NCBI GenBank assembly: GCA_965267435.1
Contig: OZ253960.1
Span: 62,001 to 126,000 of the forward strand
From: JAWPMT01 sp965267435
GTDB taxonomy: Bacteria; Bacteroidota; Bacteroidia; Cytophagales; Cyclobacteriaceae
Direction: 5' to 3'
Length of the DNA: 64,000 nucleotides
This document shows, in pieces, positions 44,199 to 53,048 of this stretch (its first letter is position 1; the number at the start of each line of letters is the position of its first letter). A program made the position numbers and the translations under genes. The notes under the pieces were generated by a model. It made no database searches, was not told the origin of the DNA, and worked only from the letters and a program-made list of their open reading frames with translations.

Positions 44199-44624
44199 AT
44201 GACAAGAAGATCAATACAATTCCTCGGAGCGGCGGCATTGCTATTTATGTCTTGCCTTGCTTTTGCTCAGGAGACCCCACCTGCGGAAGAGTCCGGTAGC
44301 CGAATCGTTTTCCTGGAGGAGTCATTTGACTTTGGCGATATCACGCAGGGAGATCGTGTAGAGCATACTTTCGAATTTGAAAATGGTGGCGATCAGCCCC
44401 TTATATTGAGCAATGTGCTTACCACCTGCGGGTGTACCGCGTCGGAGTGGCCCCGTGAGCCGATAGCTCCCGGTGAGAGTGCATCATTAAAGGTGACATT
44501 TAACAGTTCGGGAAAGATGGGTGTCCAGAATAAAGTGGTCACTATCATCTCCAACGCCCTAAACAGTCGTGAGCGCATACGCATTACGACGAACGTCCTG
44601 CCCAAAGAGGCTGAGGGCAGCTGA
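44199..44624 (+). CDS. DUF1573 secreted protein
   Basis: 141 aa from the ATG at 44199, with a signal peptide (FLGAAALLFMSCLAFAQE). The single domain has the DUF1573 pattern: FDFGDITQGDRVEHTFEFEN, TTCGCTASEW with paired cysteines, and IAPGESASLKVTFNSSGKMG. This is an Ig/MSP-like fold. Periplasmic, function unknown. A TACCTTTG element at 44098-44105 may be its promoter. Confidence 0.87.
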   Translation: MTRRSIQFLGAAALLFMSCLAFAQETPPAEESGSRIVFLEESFDFGDITQGDRVEHTFEFENGGDQPLILSNVLTTCGCTASEWPREPIAPGESASLKVTFNSSGKMGVQNKVVTIISNALNSRERIRITTNVLPKEAEGS

Positions 44625-44638
44625 TCTTCTATTAGAAC

Positions 44639-45010
44639 TTATTGGGGTTTACGTGCGGTGATACCTGCGTAAACCCACCCCACTATATATAATACACCTC
44701 CCAAAGGTGTCACCGGTCCGAGCCAGGACCACCCCAAGGTGCTTAGCAGATACAGGGATCCTGAGAAGCACAAAATACCCGCAACAAAGATGTAGCATAG
44801 CCGAATAGCGGTTTGAGTACTGTGAAACGGCGACATGGCCACTATGATCAATGCAATGGCGTGTATGAAATGGTAAAGGACGGCGGTGCGATAAGTGTCC
44901 GTTGTACCCGCCTCTAGTAGCATTGATTTTAGCGCGTGCGCCCCAAATGCGCCTAGCGTAACAGCCGCGGCGGTCAGAAATGCACCTGCCTGAAAAACCT
45001 TACTTGACAT
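44639..45010 (-). CDS. DUF423 membrane protein
   Basis: 123 aa with four predicted membrane helices. The family signature AAAVTLGAFGAHALK opens it, followed by VLYHFIHAIALI and GSLYLLSTLGW. The ATG lies 11 bases inside the end of the upstream PLP-protein gene. Function unknown in the family. Confidence 0.88.
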   Translation of the reverse strand: MSSKVFQAGAFLTAAAVTLGAFGAHALKSMLLEAGTTDTYRTAVLYHFIHAIALIIVAMSPFHSTQTAIRLCYIFVAGILCFSGSLYLLSTLGWSWLGPVTPLGGVLYIVGWVYAGITARKPQ

Positions 45011-45674
45011 AATTCCTCGCTCCAAAAATATCAGTGCCAATTCGGATCATCGTAGCGCCATGTTTGATGGCAATGAGGTAGTCATTGCTCATACCCATAC
45101 TCAACTCTCTCATTGCTACGAGCGGACCATCATAGGCTTTCATTCGATCTCGCAATTCTTTTAACCCCTGGAATTCACTGGCCACAATATCTTGGTCGTC
45201 AGTATTTGTGGCCATGCCCATGAGGCCGACGACGCGGATATGCGACAAGTTCTGGAATTCCTCTGAGGCCAGCAGCCCTTCCAGTTCCTCCCCGGTGAAG
45301 CCAAACTTGGTCTCTTCTCTGGCAATGTGCACCTGTAGCAATACGTCGATCACGCGATTGTTCTTTCCCGCCTCTTTGTCGATCGCCTGCAGCAGGCGCA
45401 TACTGTCCACACTGTGGATCAGATGGACAAAAGGTGCAATGTACTTCACCTTGTTGCGCTGTAGGTGACCCACCATGTGCCACCGGATGTCCTTGGGCAA
45501 AGTGTCCGCCTTGGCCGCAAGCTCTTGCACTTTGTTCTCTCCAAAGTCCCGCTGACCATGGTCGTAGGCATCCATGACGAGTTCCATCGGCTTTGTTTTG
45601 CTGATGGCAATCAACCTACAGTTGGTGCCTTCTAACTCATTGTTGAATTGTTGGATATTGTCGCTTATGCTCAT
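45000..45674 (-). CDS. YggS/PROSC-type PLP homeostasis protein
   Basis: 224 aa alpha/beta-barrel. The PLP lysine is Lys26 in LIAISKTKP; other marks are DFGENKVQEL, WHMVGHLQRNKV and LLQVHIAREETKFGF. The family keeps free pyridoxal phosphate in balance and has no proven catalytic reaction. It is cytoplasmic and overlaps DUF423 by 11 bases. Confidence 0.93.
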   Translation of the reverse strand: MSISDNIQQFNNELEGTNCRLIAISKTKPMELVMDAYDHGQRDFGENKVQELAAKADTLPKDIRWHMVGHLQRNKVKYIAPFVHLIHSVDSMRLLQAIDKEAGKNNRVIDVLLQVHIAREETKFGFTGEELEGLLASEEFQNLSHIRVVGLMGMATNTDDQDIVASEFQGLKELRDRMKAYDGPLVAMRELSMGMSNDYLIAIKHGATMIRIGTDIFGARNYVK

Positions 45675-45780
45675 CTCTTAGACTAAATACCCTCTCGTGC
45701 TTTATGGTTTTGTTTCCTGACAGGTTATTTTCTCAAATCGCCTTAATTTCGTCCGGCAAGGTAAAACCAGAAGTGAAGAG

Positions 45781-47337
45781 ATGGCAATTTTAGGGACAAT
45801 ATTGAAGAAGGGTATCAACCTCAGGGAAAGTCTCGAGCAACAATACACTTCTGCGATCGACCTTCAAAAGCAAGAGCTGCGAAAACTTCTCATCCATTCA
45901 CAAGACACACTTTTTGGTAGGGCCTTTCAGTTCAGGGACGTGCTGGCCGCTTTCAAGAGGAAGGATCATGAAGCCTTCTATCAGTCTTTCAAGACCAACG
46001 TGCCGGTGCACGACTATGACAAGATCTTCAAGAATTGGTGGCACAAGGCCAAAGAAGGCAAAGCCAATGTTTGTTATCCCGGGCGTGTTAAGTATTTCGC
46101 ACTCAGTTCCGGCACCTCTGGCGCTCCGAGTAAACACATCCCCATTACCAGGGACATGCTCAAATCTATCCGCAAGACATCTGTCAGGCAGCTATTGGCG
46201 TTGTCCAAATATGATCTTCCATCAGACCTCTTCACCAAAGGGATCTTGATGCTCGGAGGGAGTACGAACCTGAGAAAGAATGGGACTTACTTCGAGGGAG
46301 ACCTCAGTGGGATCACCACCTCACAAGTGCCTTTCTGGTTTCAGCACTTTTACAAGCCGGGGAAGAAAATAGCCAAGACATCCGATTGGGAGGAGAAGTT
46401 GGATGAGATCACGCGCAAAGCCAAAGACTGGGACATGGGCATCATCGTAGGTGTGCCTGCATGGCTGCAGATTCTGATGGAGAAGATCATCAGTTACTAC
46501 AAGGTGGAGACGATCCATGATATATGGCCCAACCTAAGCATCTTCGTTCATGGCGGTGTGTCCTTCGAACCCTACAAAAAAGGATTCGAGAAAATGCTGG
46601 CCAGGCCACTCATCTATATGGAAACCTACCTGGCTTCGGAGGGCTTCCTGGCATTTCAGGCGAAGCCTGAGGCACGGAGTATGCGGCTCGTGCTCAACAA
46701 TGGGATCTTCTATGAGTTCATCCCTTTCAACCATCACAACTTCACTGAAGATGGAGAGATGAGGTCCAATCCCCAGACTTACAAAATCGATGAGGTCGAG
46801 GAAGGTAGGGAGTACGCCGTGCTGATCACTACCAATGCAGGCACGTGGCGCTATCTTATTGGGGATGTCATTCGATTCATATCTACCGACGAATGCGAGA
46901 TTGTCATCACCGGGCGCACCAAATTGTTTTTGAGCCTTTGTGGTGAGCACCTGTCCCTGGACAACATGAACAAGGCCGTGGAGTTGGTCTCCAAAGAAAT
47001 GAATATAGACGTCAGGGAATTCACCGTGTTGGGAGAGCCCAAAGACACTTTGTTTGCCCATCACTGGTACATTGGTACGGACGATGTGGTCAATGGCGAA
47101 GAACTCACCGTCAAGCTAGACAACCACCTCAAGCGCCTCAACGATGACTACAAAGTAGAGCGCTCAGCAGCGCTCAAGGAGGTGGTGATACATGTATTGC
47201 CTACGCACGTTTTTCTCCGGTGGATGGAGATCAACGGAAAAGTAGGCGGCAGTAATAAATTTCCCCGCGTGCTAAAAAAAGAAAAAGCCAAAGAATGGAA
47301 GGCTTATCTTAGCCACGAAAAATATTTGCAGGTTTAG
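45781..47337 (+). CDS. GH3-family adenylate-forming acyl-acid amidosynthetase-like protein
   Basis: 518 aa. The bacterial GH3 pattern is clear: an N-terminal helical segment (RKLLIHSQDTLFGRAFQFRD), the ATP loop YFALSSGTSGAPSKHIPIT, then YLASEGFLAFQ, YAVLITTNAGTWRYLIGDVIRF and FLSLCGEHLS. Plant GH3 enzymes adenylate an acyl acid and join it to an amino acid; bacterial substrates are unknown. A TAATTTCG element (one mismatch from the promoter consensus) lies 30 bases upstream. It abuts the LysE-type exporter gene with no spacer. Confidence 0.88.
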   Translation: MAILGTILKKGINLRESLEQQYTSAIDLQKQELRKLLIHSQDTLFGRAFQFRDVLAAFKRKDHEAFYQSFKTNVPVHDYDKIFKNWWHKAKEGKANVCYPGRVKYFALSSGTSGAPSKHIPITRDMLKSIRKTSVRQLLALSKYDLPSDLFTKGILMLGGSTNLRKNGTYFEGDLSGITTSQVPFWFQHFYKPGKKIAKTSDWEEKLDEITRKAKDWDMGIIVGVPAWLQILMEKIISYYKVETIHDIWPNLSIFVHGGVSFEPYKKGFEKMLARPLIYMETYLASEGFLAFQAKPEARSMRLVLNNGIFYEFIPFNHHNFTEDGEMRSNPQTYKIDEVEEGREYAVLITTNAGTWRYLIGDVIRFISTDECEIVITGRTKLFLSLCGEHLSLDNMNKAVELVSKEMNIDVREFTVLGEPKDTLFAHHWYIGTDDVVNGEELTVKLDNHLKRLNDDYKVERSAALKEVVIHVLPTHVFLRWMEINGKVGGSNKFPRVLKKEKAKEWKAYLSHEKYLQV

Positions 47338-47955
47338 ATGCATCCATTTTTTCACGGCCTGGTCTTCGGACTTTGGTTCTTAATACTTATCGGTCCTGCC
47401 TTTTTCGCGCTGCTGCAGACAAGCGTTCAGCGAGGGCTGAAACCGGCTATCTTTCTTGCTTTTGGCGTATCTGCGAGTGATTTCATTTTGGTATTGCTGA
47501 CGCTTCTTGGCGTCTCGTCCTGGCTCGAAGAACCGACTTTCAAGTTTTGGATAGGCGTCTTCGGCTCGGTGGTGCTTGTCGTCTACGGCATTTACACATG
47601 GATGAAGCCGCCCCCGAAAATGAAAGATCTAGGGGAAGAGAAGGGTAGATACCTCATAAAGTACTGGATCAAAGGCTTGCTCCTGAACGGTCTCAATCCT
47701 TTGTTGATCTTATTTTGGGTTAGTTGGGTATCATTTGCTTCTGTCAACTACGATTATGTCGGACGGCAACAGTATCAGTTTTTTGCCGGTTTGCTTCTGA
47801 CGATTCTTACGTCAGATATTCTCAAGGCTACCATTGCCAATAGGCACAAGCATGCCATTAACCCCAAGTGGTTTAGGCGACTCAACAAGATCATGGCGGT
47901 AATTCTGGTGGGCTTCGGTGTTAGGATCGTTTATTACCTCATCCAGAATTATTGA
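47338..47955 (+). CDS. LysE-family transporter
   Basis: 205 aa with about six membrane helices. The LysE/RhtB start LVFGLWFLILIGPAFFALLQTSVQRGLKPAIFLAFGVSASDF and the middle GLLLNGLNPLLILFWVS are diagnostic. The family exports amino acids and similar small molecules. The ATG immediately follows the GH3 stop, which suggests joint synthesis and export of a product (inference). Confidence 0.86.
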   Translation: MHPFFHGLVFGLWFLILIGPAFFALLQTSVQRGLKPAIFLAFGVSASDFILVLLTLLGVSSWLEEPTFKFWIGVFGSVVLVVYGIYTWMKPPPKMKDLGEEKGRYLIKYWIKGLLLNGLNPLLILFWVSWVSFASVNYDYVGRQQYQFFAGLLLTILTSDILKATIANRHKHAINPKWFRRLNKIMAVILVGFGVRIVYYLIQNY

Positions 47956-47957
47956 CT

Positions 47958-47983
47958 AAAAAAGCCCGCTTCGAGAAGCAGGC
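47958..47983 (-). terminator. Terminator of the 83-aa protein gene
   Basis: On the minus strand GCCTGCTTC/GAAGCGGGC (one mismatch, 2-base loop) is followed by TTTTTTAG. It lies 27 bases past the stop and faces the convergent LysE gene. Confidence 0.8.
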
Positions 47984-48009
47984 GGATTCTTGGTTGCGGC
48001 GTGTGAGCT

Positions 48010-48261
48010 TTATGCGGTCTTCCTGATCTGCTGTCGGTGGAGGAACATTAGGTTGACCACCGTCGATATACGCTGATTCATTTCGAGGTTTTTTCGGGCT
48101 TCTCGTCTGAGGTTTTTCAAGATCGTATGCCCGACTTCTGCATACTGCTCGTGTTCTTCAGTTTCGAGATCCTGGATCTCGATAGTGTAGTGGTTCAAGT
48201 CATCAAATCCCATAGCTTTTAATTGGTCTATCAATTTTAATTTATCCACACCGGTTTTCAT
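48010..48261 (-). CDS. Small hypothetical protein (83 aa)
   Basis: 83 aa, soluble, highly charged and mostly helical: KLKLIDQLKAMGFDDLNHYTIEI, then HTILKNLRREARKNLEMNQRIS. No recognised domain. Its own terminator follows, and a 600-bp AT-rich region with a TACCTTTA near-match to the promoter consensus (48272-48279, minus) precedes it, which supports a real transcript. Confidence 0.65.
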   Translation of the reverse strand: MKTGVDKLKLIDQLKAMGFDDLNHYTIEIQDLETEEHEQYAEVGHTILKNLRREARKNLEMNQRISTVVNLMFLHRQQIRKTA

Positions 48262-48865
48262 AGTCGATCATTAAAGGTAACATATAGTTAATATTTAGTT
48301 AACATATAAACCTTCTATTTCCATCCAGATATTAGGGATTTGGTAGAATAATATTTCTTTCAATTGCCACAATGCGTTCAGATAATTTGTTTTGGACGTC
48401 ACTTATTAAGACGTGCCGGTCATAAATTCTGAAGGAATTTCATAGGTGATATTATGTGAGTTCATTTGTCTTATCCACAGGAATATTTGATGGTGTGAGT
48501 ATTATATATCGCTCATTATCTGACAGATAAATAAAACGTTATTTGCAATGGTGGAAGCACTGGTAAATCATGTTAAAAACCAAATTGAGGAATGTGGAGA
48601 ACTTGTCCCTTATCAACATCGAATTGGGGACAAGAGAAAGTAATTCACATAGGCATACAACGCATTGGTGTGATCCTGTCTTTTCATAGGAAGTCTATGG
48701 TCTTGAGGTGCTCCCATAGTCTTACTGATGCAAGCGTCCATTTTTGTGAGTCAGTGCCAGGTCTTTGATTGATATCACTGGTCGTTTCAAGGGAAGTGGC
48801 AGGAAAAAATTATAAATTTCAGAATCGTTTGTAACATCTGGCAGCCTTGCCCGTCATCCTCACGA
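48262..48865. other. 604-bp AT-rich gene-free region
   Basis: Between the 83-aa protein gene and the sigma-factor gene. It has stop codons in all frames and no tRNA-like folds. A direct repeat TAACATATA occurs at 48278-48286 and 48300-48308, near the minus-strand start. A small inverted repeat AAATTC/GAATTT occurs near 48425. Nothing else is recognised; promoters for both flanking genes must be here. Confidence 0.6.
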
Positions 48866-49369
48866 ATGTCATCCAAATTATACAGGACATTGATTGCAGA
48901 AAACTCGGATAGCCTCTACAGGTTCGCACTGTCGATCCTGAAGGAGCCTGAAACAGCCAAGGACGCTGTGCAGGAATGCCTGATTAAGATCTGGAAGAAG
49001 AGGGACACGCTCGATCAGATCGATAATCTGCAAGCTTGGGCCTTTCGAGTGACGAAAAATCACTGTCTGGATGTCGTTCGTGGTAGTCGACATACCGAGG
49101 GACTGGAGCAGTCCTTCACCATCTCGGACAGCCGGTCCACTGATTTTGATCTCCTATATAAGGACCAGGAACAGTGGCTGGAAAAGGTGTTGGAGTCATT
49201 GCCGCCCAAACAGCGGCAGATTTTTCACCTACGGGAAGTGGAGGAACTGAGCTATCAGGAAATCGCTCAGGTGATGGAAGTCACCATGAGTGAAGTAAAA
49301 GTGTCCTTGCACAGGGCAAGAGCCGCTGTGAAATCATCCATGGAAAAAGTGGAAGCTTATGGCACATGA
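48866..49369 (+). CDS. ECF-type RNA polymerase sigma factor
   Basis: 167 aa. Region 2 covers SLYRFALSILKEPETAKDAVQECLIKIWKKRDTL-type sequence at about 15-48, with the DNA-melting segment LQAWAFRVTKNHCLDVVR. Region 4 is LPPKQRQIFHLREVEELSYQEIAQVM with a helix-turn-helix at about 125-155. It would direct RNA polymerase to a stress regulon. The next gene, a candidate anti-sigma factor, overlaps it by 11 bases. Confidence 0.9.
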   Translation: MSSKLYRTLIAENSDSLYRFALSILKEPETAKDAVQECLIKIWKKRDTLDQIDNLQAWAFRVTKNHCLDVVRGSRHTEGLEQSFTISDSRSTDFDLLYKDQEQWLEKVLESLPPKQRQIFHLREVEELSYQEIAQVMEVTMSEVKVSLHRARAAVKSSMEKVEAYGT

Positions 49370-49811
49370 CATGAAGGAACTGTTAGAGAAGTATTGGAAA
49401 GGGGAGACCTCACTCGATGAAGAGCGCGAGATCAAGCGGCACTTTGCCGAAAACCCTTCTCTGACACCTGAGGGTCGCTACTTTGACGCTCTGGCTGGGC
49501 AAAAAAAACGCACCGCCGATAGAGCCTGGAAGCGTCCCATTTCCATGCCGCGATGGTTGGTCGCCGCGTCGGTGACCGTCGGGGTGATGGTGGCCTTCCT
49601 GGTGATGAAAGATGCCGAGGAAAAACAGGCGTTCAACGTTGACGATCCTCAGACCGCTCTTGAGATCACCAGAAATGCGCTGATGATGGTATCGAGTAAC
49701 CTCAATCAAGGCACGTCCTATTCCCAGGAACTGGACAAGCTGAATGACGGCAAGTCGTATACCATGCCATTGGACAAGATCAACAAAGCACAAGAGGCCC
49801 TGGACGAATAA
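49359..49811 (+). CDS. Putative membrane anti-sigma factor
   Basis: 150 aa with an N-terminal cytoplasmic part (LEKYWKGETSLDEEREIKRHF, like the zinc-less anti-sigma domains), one membrane helix at about 66-83 (WLVAASVTVGVMVAFLVM) and a periplasmic tail. No zinc-binding HxxxCxxC motif is present, so the assignment rests on position and topology. It follows the sigma gene with an 11-base overlap. Confidence 0.7.
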   Translation: MAHDMKELLEKYWKGETSLDEEREIKRHFAENPSLTPEGRYFDALAGQKKRTADRAWKRPISMPRWLVAASVTVGVMVAFLVMKDAEEKQAFNVDDPQTALEITRNALMMVSSNLNQGTSYSQELDKLNDGKSYTMPLDKINKAQEALDE

Positions 49812-49869
49812 GGTGACTCCAGGACCCAAAGCGTAAGTTCAACAAACAGACAAGTACAAACGAAACGAA

Positions 49870-50418
49870 ATGAAAACGTTATTCAACACAAAGAAACTGG
49901 CACTTACATTGGCCATGGCCGTGGCGACAATTGCCCTGCACGCACAAGGTGAATTGATCAATCGATACCTCGATCAGTATGCCGATGACGAGAACATTGT
50001 CAAAGTGTCGATCAATAGTCGCATGTTCTCACTCTTCACGGAGATGGAAGGTGGGACCGAAGAAGAGAAAGAATTTCTCGATGCTGTCAGCAACCTCAAG
50101 GGCCTGAAGATCCTCGCTAGTGATAGCCTGGGTAAGGGTCGAAGCCGCGAAATGTTCAATAAGGCAGCGAAAGACGTCGATGGAGCCGGGTATGAGGAAT
50201 TGATGACCGTGAAGGACGCCGAGGAAGATGTGAAGTTTAGCATTAAGGAAAAAGGTGGTATCATCGAAGAACTGATCATGGTAGTTGGAGGCAACAAAAA
50301 CTTTGTTTTCCTCAGCCTCTACGGTGAGATTGACCTGAAAACTGTCTCCAAGCTAGCATCAGCCATGAAGGTCGATGGCCTGCGAAGCCTGGAGAAACTG
50401 GACGAAGGCGGCAATTAA
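49870..50418 (+). CDS. DUF4252 secreted protein (first copy)
   Basis: 182 aa, signal peptide (LALTLAMAVATIALHAQG). The DUF4252 features include KVSINSRMFSLF, LKGLKILAS, and FVFLSLYGEIDLKTVSKLA at the end. Function unknown. Such genes commonly follow a sigma/anti-sigma pair in Bacteroidota, which fits here. It ends four bases before the GTG of the second copy. Confidence 0.85.
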   Translation: MKTLFNTKKLALTLAMAVATIALHAQGELINRYLDQYADDENIVKVSINSRMFSLFTEMEGGTEEEKEFLDAVSNLKGLKILASDSLGKGRSREMFNKAAKDVDGAGYEELMTVKDAEEDVKFSIKEKGGIIEELIMVVGGNKNFVFLSLYGEIDLKTVSKLASAMKVDGLRSLEKLDEGGN

Positions 50419-50422
50419 GATC

Positions 50423-50947
50423 GTGAAAGCATTGCGAATTAGGATAGCAATTTTATTGTGGATAGGGGCTCTCGGGCCCCTATTCGCGCAGGAGGGCCCT
50501 TTGAAGTCATATGCGGAAGATAATAGGGAACGCAAATTCTGCTTTTATCCCAGTACGCTTCGCATGATCAACATCCAGGGAGATACGCTCATCAACGATG
50601 TGATCAGCGATATTAGGAAGCTGCTGGTATATAAGCTGACTTCCGAGCGCCTGGACAAGGAGCTGAGAGACGTATTCACCACCTATGAAGAAAAGGGATT
50701 CGAGGAGTATGCGCGAGTATACGGTGCCGGCAACGACATTATCCTGATGGGCAAGGAGCGGTTTGGTCAGGATGAGTACGTCGGGGTAGCCGGATCAGAT
50801 GGGCAGTACTTTGCCTTTTATATGAGGGGCGATATTCGATGGGACAAGGTGCCCACAGTTATCGAACGCATCCGCGACAACCCCATTCTTGACACACTCG
50901 TTCCACTCAACGACGAAGTCGTCAGAGAGCAAGAGCACGTAGATTAG
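50423..50947 (+). CDS. DUF4252-like secreted protein (second copy)
   Basis: 174 aa from a GTG; the preceding frame is open, but this start gives a signal peptide (ALRIRIAILLWIGALGPLFAQEG). It keeps the DUF4252 layout (CFYPSTLRMINIQ, FEEYARVYG, FAFYMRGDI) but with low similarity to its neighbour. The stop TAG abuts the ATG of the ABC ATPase gene. Confidence 0.75.
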   Translation: MKALRIRIAILLWIGALGPLFAQEGPLKSYAEDNRERKFCFYPSTLRMINIQGDTLINDVISDIRKLLVYKLTSERLDKELRDVFTTYEEKGFEEYARVYGAGNDIILMGKERFGQDEYVGVAGSDGQYFAFYMRGDIRWDKVPTVIERIRDNPILDTLVPLNDEVVREQEHVD

Positions 50948-51850
50948 ATGACAACAATACTCGAAATAGAAGGGCTTTCGAAGAAGTTTGGCCGCATACA
51001 GGCGGTCGATCGGCTCGATCTCACCGTGACACAGGGACAAGTCTATGGCATCCTGGGGCCCAATGGTAGCGGCAAGACGACTACTCTTGGAATGATCCTC
51101 GACGTTGTGGCGCCTACAGCTGGTACCTACCGATGGTTTGGGGGCAAGGACCCCGTCGAGAGCAGGAAACTAATAGGGTCCATACTGGAAACCCCCTGCT
51201 TCTATCATTATATGACCGCTGTACAAAACCTCCGCATCGTAGCACATATCAAGCAGCGCGGAAAGGACCGCATCGACGAAGTCCTCAAACAGGTCAATCT
51301 GTACGATCGCAAAGACGACAAGTTCAAGACCTATAGCCTCGGGATGAAGCAGCGACTTTCCATTGCGGCGGCACTCTTGGCGGACCCGCCCGTGATGATA
51401 CTCGATGAGCCTACCAATGGACTGGATCCTGAAGGCATTGCCGAGGTCCGATCGCTGATCGCCAACATTGCAGCCGATGGCAAGACCATCATTATGGCAA
51501 GCCACCTGCTGGATGAAGTCCAGAAGGTCTGTACCAACTTTTGCGTCCTTCGCAAAGGTGTCAAGCTACACGAGGGAGCTGTCGAAGACATCCTTGGAGA
51601 GACCAACAAGGTGGAGATCGCTTCCGGTGACCATGACCAGTTGCAAAACGTGCTTAGTGCGTACGAAGGTGTACAGAAGGTGGAGTCACTCAATGGCCAC
51701 GACCTCACAGTTACGCTCAAGGGGGGCTACCATTCGTCAGACCTCAACGCTTTCTGTTTTGAGCAAAAGCACGTCCTCACGAAAGTCAACCCGCTCCGCA
51801 ATTCCCTGGAGCAAGAATTTTTGAAGATCCTCAAAGAATCCGAAGCCTAA
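50948..51850 (+). CDS. ABC transporter ATP-binding protein
   Basis: 300 aa. Walker A GPNGSGKTT at 38-46, signature YSLGMKQRL, Walker B VMILDEPTNGLDP and switch His in MASHLLDEV. The C-terminal 80 residues form the extra domain of ABC-2 type exporters. It should energise the downstream permease. No substrate is evident; start immediately follows the DUF4252 stop. Confidence 0.92.
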   Translation: MTTILEIEGLSKKFGRIQAVDRLDLTVTQGQVYGILGPNGSGKTTTLGMILDVVAPTAGTYRWFGGKDPVESRKLIGSILETPCFYHYMTAVQNLRIVAHIKQRGKDRIDEVLKQVNLYDRKDDKFKTYSLGMKQRLSIAAALLADPPVMILDEPTNGLDPEGIAEVRSLIANIAADGKTIIMASHLLDEVQKVCTNFCVLRKGVKLHEGAVEDILGETNKVEIASGDHDQLQNVLSAYEGVQKVESLNGHDLTVTLKGGYHSSDLNAFCFEQKHVLTKVNPLRNSLEQEFLKILKESEA

Positions 51851-51851
51851 T

Positions 51852-52682
51852 ATGTTACTCCTACGATCTTTTCAGCTGGAATGGCTCAAGATGCGCCACT
51901 ATCGCATCTTTTGGATCCTATTCGTGATGTACCTCCTGGCATTACTGTTTATTTCTACGGGAGGGATGTTCTTCCTGGAGTGGCTCAAGTCCAAGGGAGC
52001 AGATTTTGATGGGCTAGACCCCACGATCATCCCCATTTATGACTTCCCGGACATCTGGATGAACATCACATGGCTCAGCGCCTTCTTCAAATTGTTTCCG
52101 GCCTTTGTGGTGATCATTTCGGTCAACAATGACCTGACCTACAACACCCTCCGCCAAAATGTGGTGGACGGTATCAGCAAGCGTCAGTACCTCATATCAA
52201 AGTTGTCGCTGGTATTGTTTCTCGCATTGGCCAGCACGCTTTTCCTACTCGTGATCGGCTTGGTGACCGGAGCTATTTATTCTCACGTGCACGATCTCCA
52301 GTTCATTCTCATGGACCTCGAGTTCCTGTTTGCCTTTTTCCTGCAGGTGGTGACCTTCTGCATGTTGGCATTCTTGCTATCGCTTGTGATCAAGAAATCG
52401 GGATTCGTCATTGTGGCGCTGTTCTTGTGGACCATCATGTTCGAGCCCATCCTGGCGGGTATTCTTGGCAACGTCCGCGAGATCAGAGAATACACCGGGT
52501 GGATCGTGCAGTTCCTGCCGACCATTTCGCTCTTCGAATTGATCGATATACCGTTCAAGCGCTATGCTCTGATGGAGGTAGAGGACTACCTGGTGACCAG
52601 GGAACTCCTGATAGTCTTGGGCTGGCTGGCCGTTTACACCACGCTCATTTATCGGTTCCTCGTCAAAAGGGATTTGAAGTAA
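51852..52682 (+). CDS. ABC-2 type transporter permease
   Basis: 276 aa with about six membrane helices, the first at about 17-38 and the others in two clusters. FKLFPAFVVIISVNNDLTYNTLRQNVVDGISKRQYL is the typical ABC-2 intracellular loop. It pairs with the ATPase, one base away. Possible roles are lipid, drug or peptide export; the link with the sigma module suggests an envelope-stress output. Confidence 0.85.
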   Translation: MLLLRSFQLEWLKMRHYRIFWILFVMYLLALLFISTGGMFFLEWLKSKGADFDGLDPTIIPIYDFPDIWMNITWLSAFFKLFPAFVVIISVNNDLTYNTLRQNVVDGISKRQYLISKLSLVLFLALASTLFLLVIGLVTGAIYSHVHDLQFILMDLEFLFAFFLQVVTFCMLAFLLSLVIKKSGFVIVALFLWTIMFEPILAGILGNVREIREYTGWIVQFLPTISLFELIDIPFKRYALMEVEDYLVTRELLIVLGWLAVYTTLIYRFLVKRDLK

Positions 52683-53048
52683 GTCTTTTTGGAGCGAACG
52701 GATGGTGGGAACTTGCTTTCTGCGCTCCCGCTATCCGTTTTATCCTGCCTTTGCCGGTAGGCAGGCACGGCCCCGCTGCCCTTTATCTATTCTGAGGTTC
52801 GCATTTTCAATCTTGGGTTTTGGATGTCCTGGCTACTCTACTGCGACAGTTCAAGCTCTGTTTAGCGGTCACCTAAAGCTAACCTCAGAATCCCCTGCCG
52901 GATGCCACTCCTATCGGGGCTATTGCGCCGGTGATAGAGCTGTCTGCTACTGGCCTTCTTGTCCAAATTCTTTTGGTCCCGCTTGGCCATTCTCGATTGA
53001 TCGGGCTAATATTGAGCCCAATCTAAGTGAGGAGCTACTAATCTGACC
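52683..53048. other. 366-bp gene-free region with an inverted repeat
   Basis: Between the permease and the barrel gene. It contains CCTGCCT/AGGCAGG (7-bp stem, 52744-52765), a commonly seen intergenic palindrome. An open frame across 52702-53046 has an odd composition (many Pro, Cys and Arg) and overlaps the palindrome, so it is not counted as a gene. Confidence 0.65.
52744..52765. repeat. Intergenic palindrome CCTGCCT/AGGCAGG
   Basis: Perfect 7-bp arms with an 8-base loop; no T-tract follows. It resembles short dispersed GC-rich palindromes rather than a terminator. Confidence 0.6.

Noticed and set aside
52702..53046. 114-aa open frame after the ABC permease
   Set aside because: Its composition (Pro, Cys, Arg rich) and the palindrome inside it indicate noncoding DNA; it has no domain.
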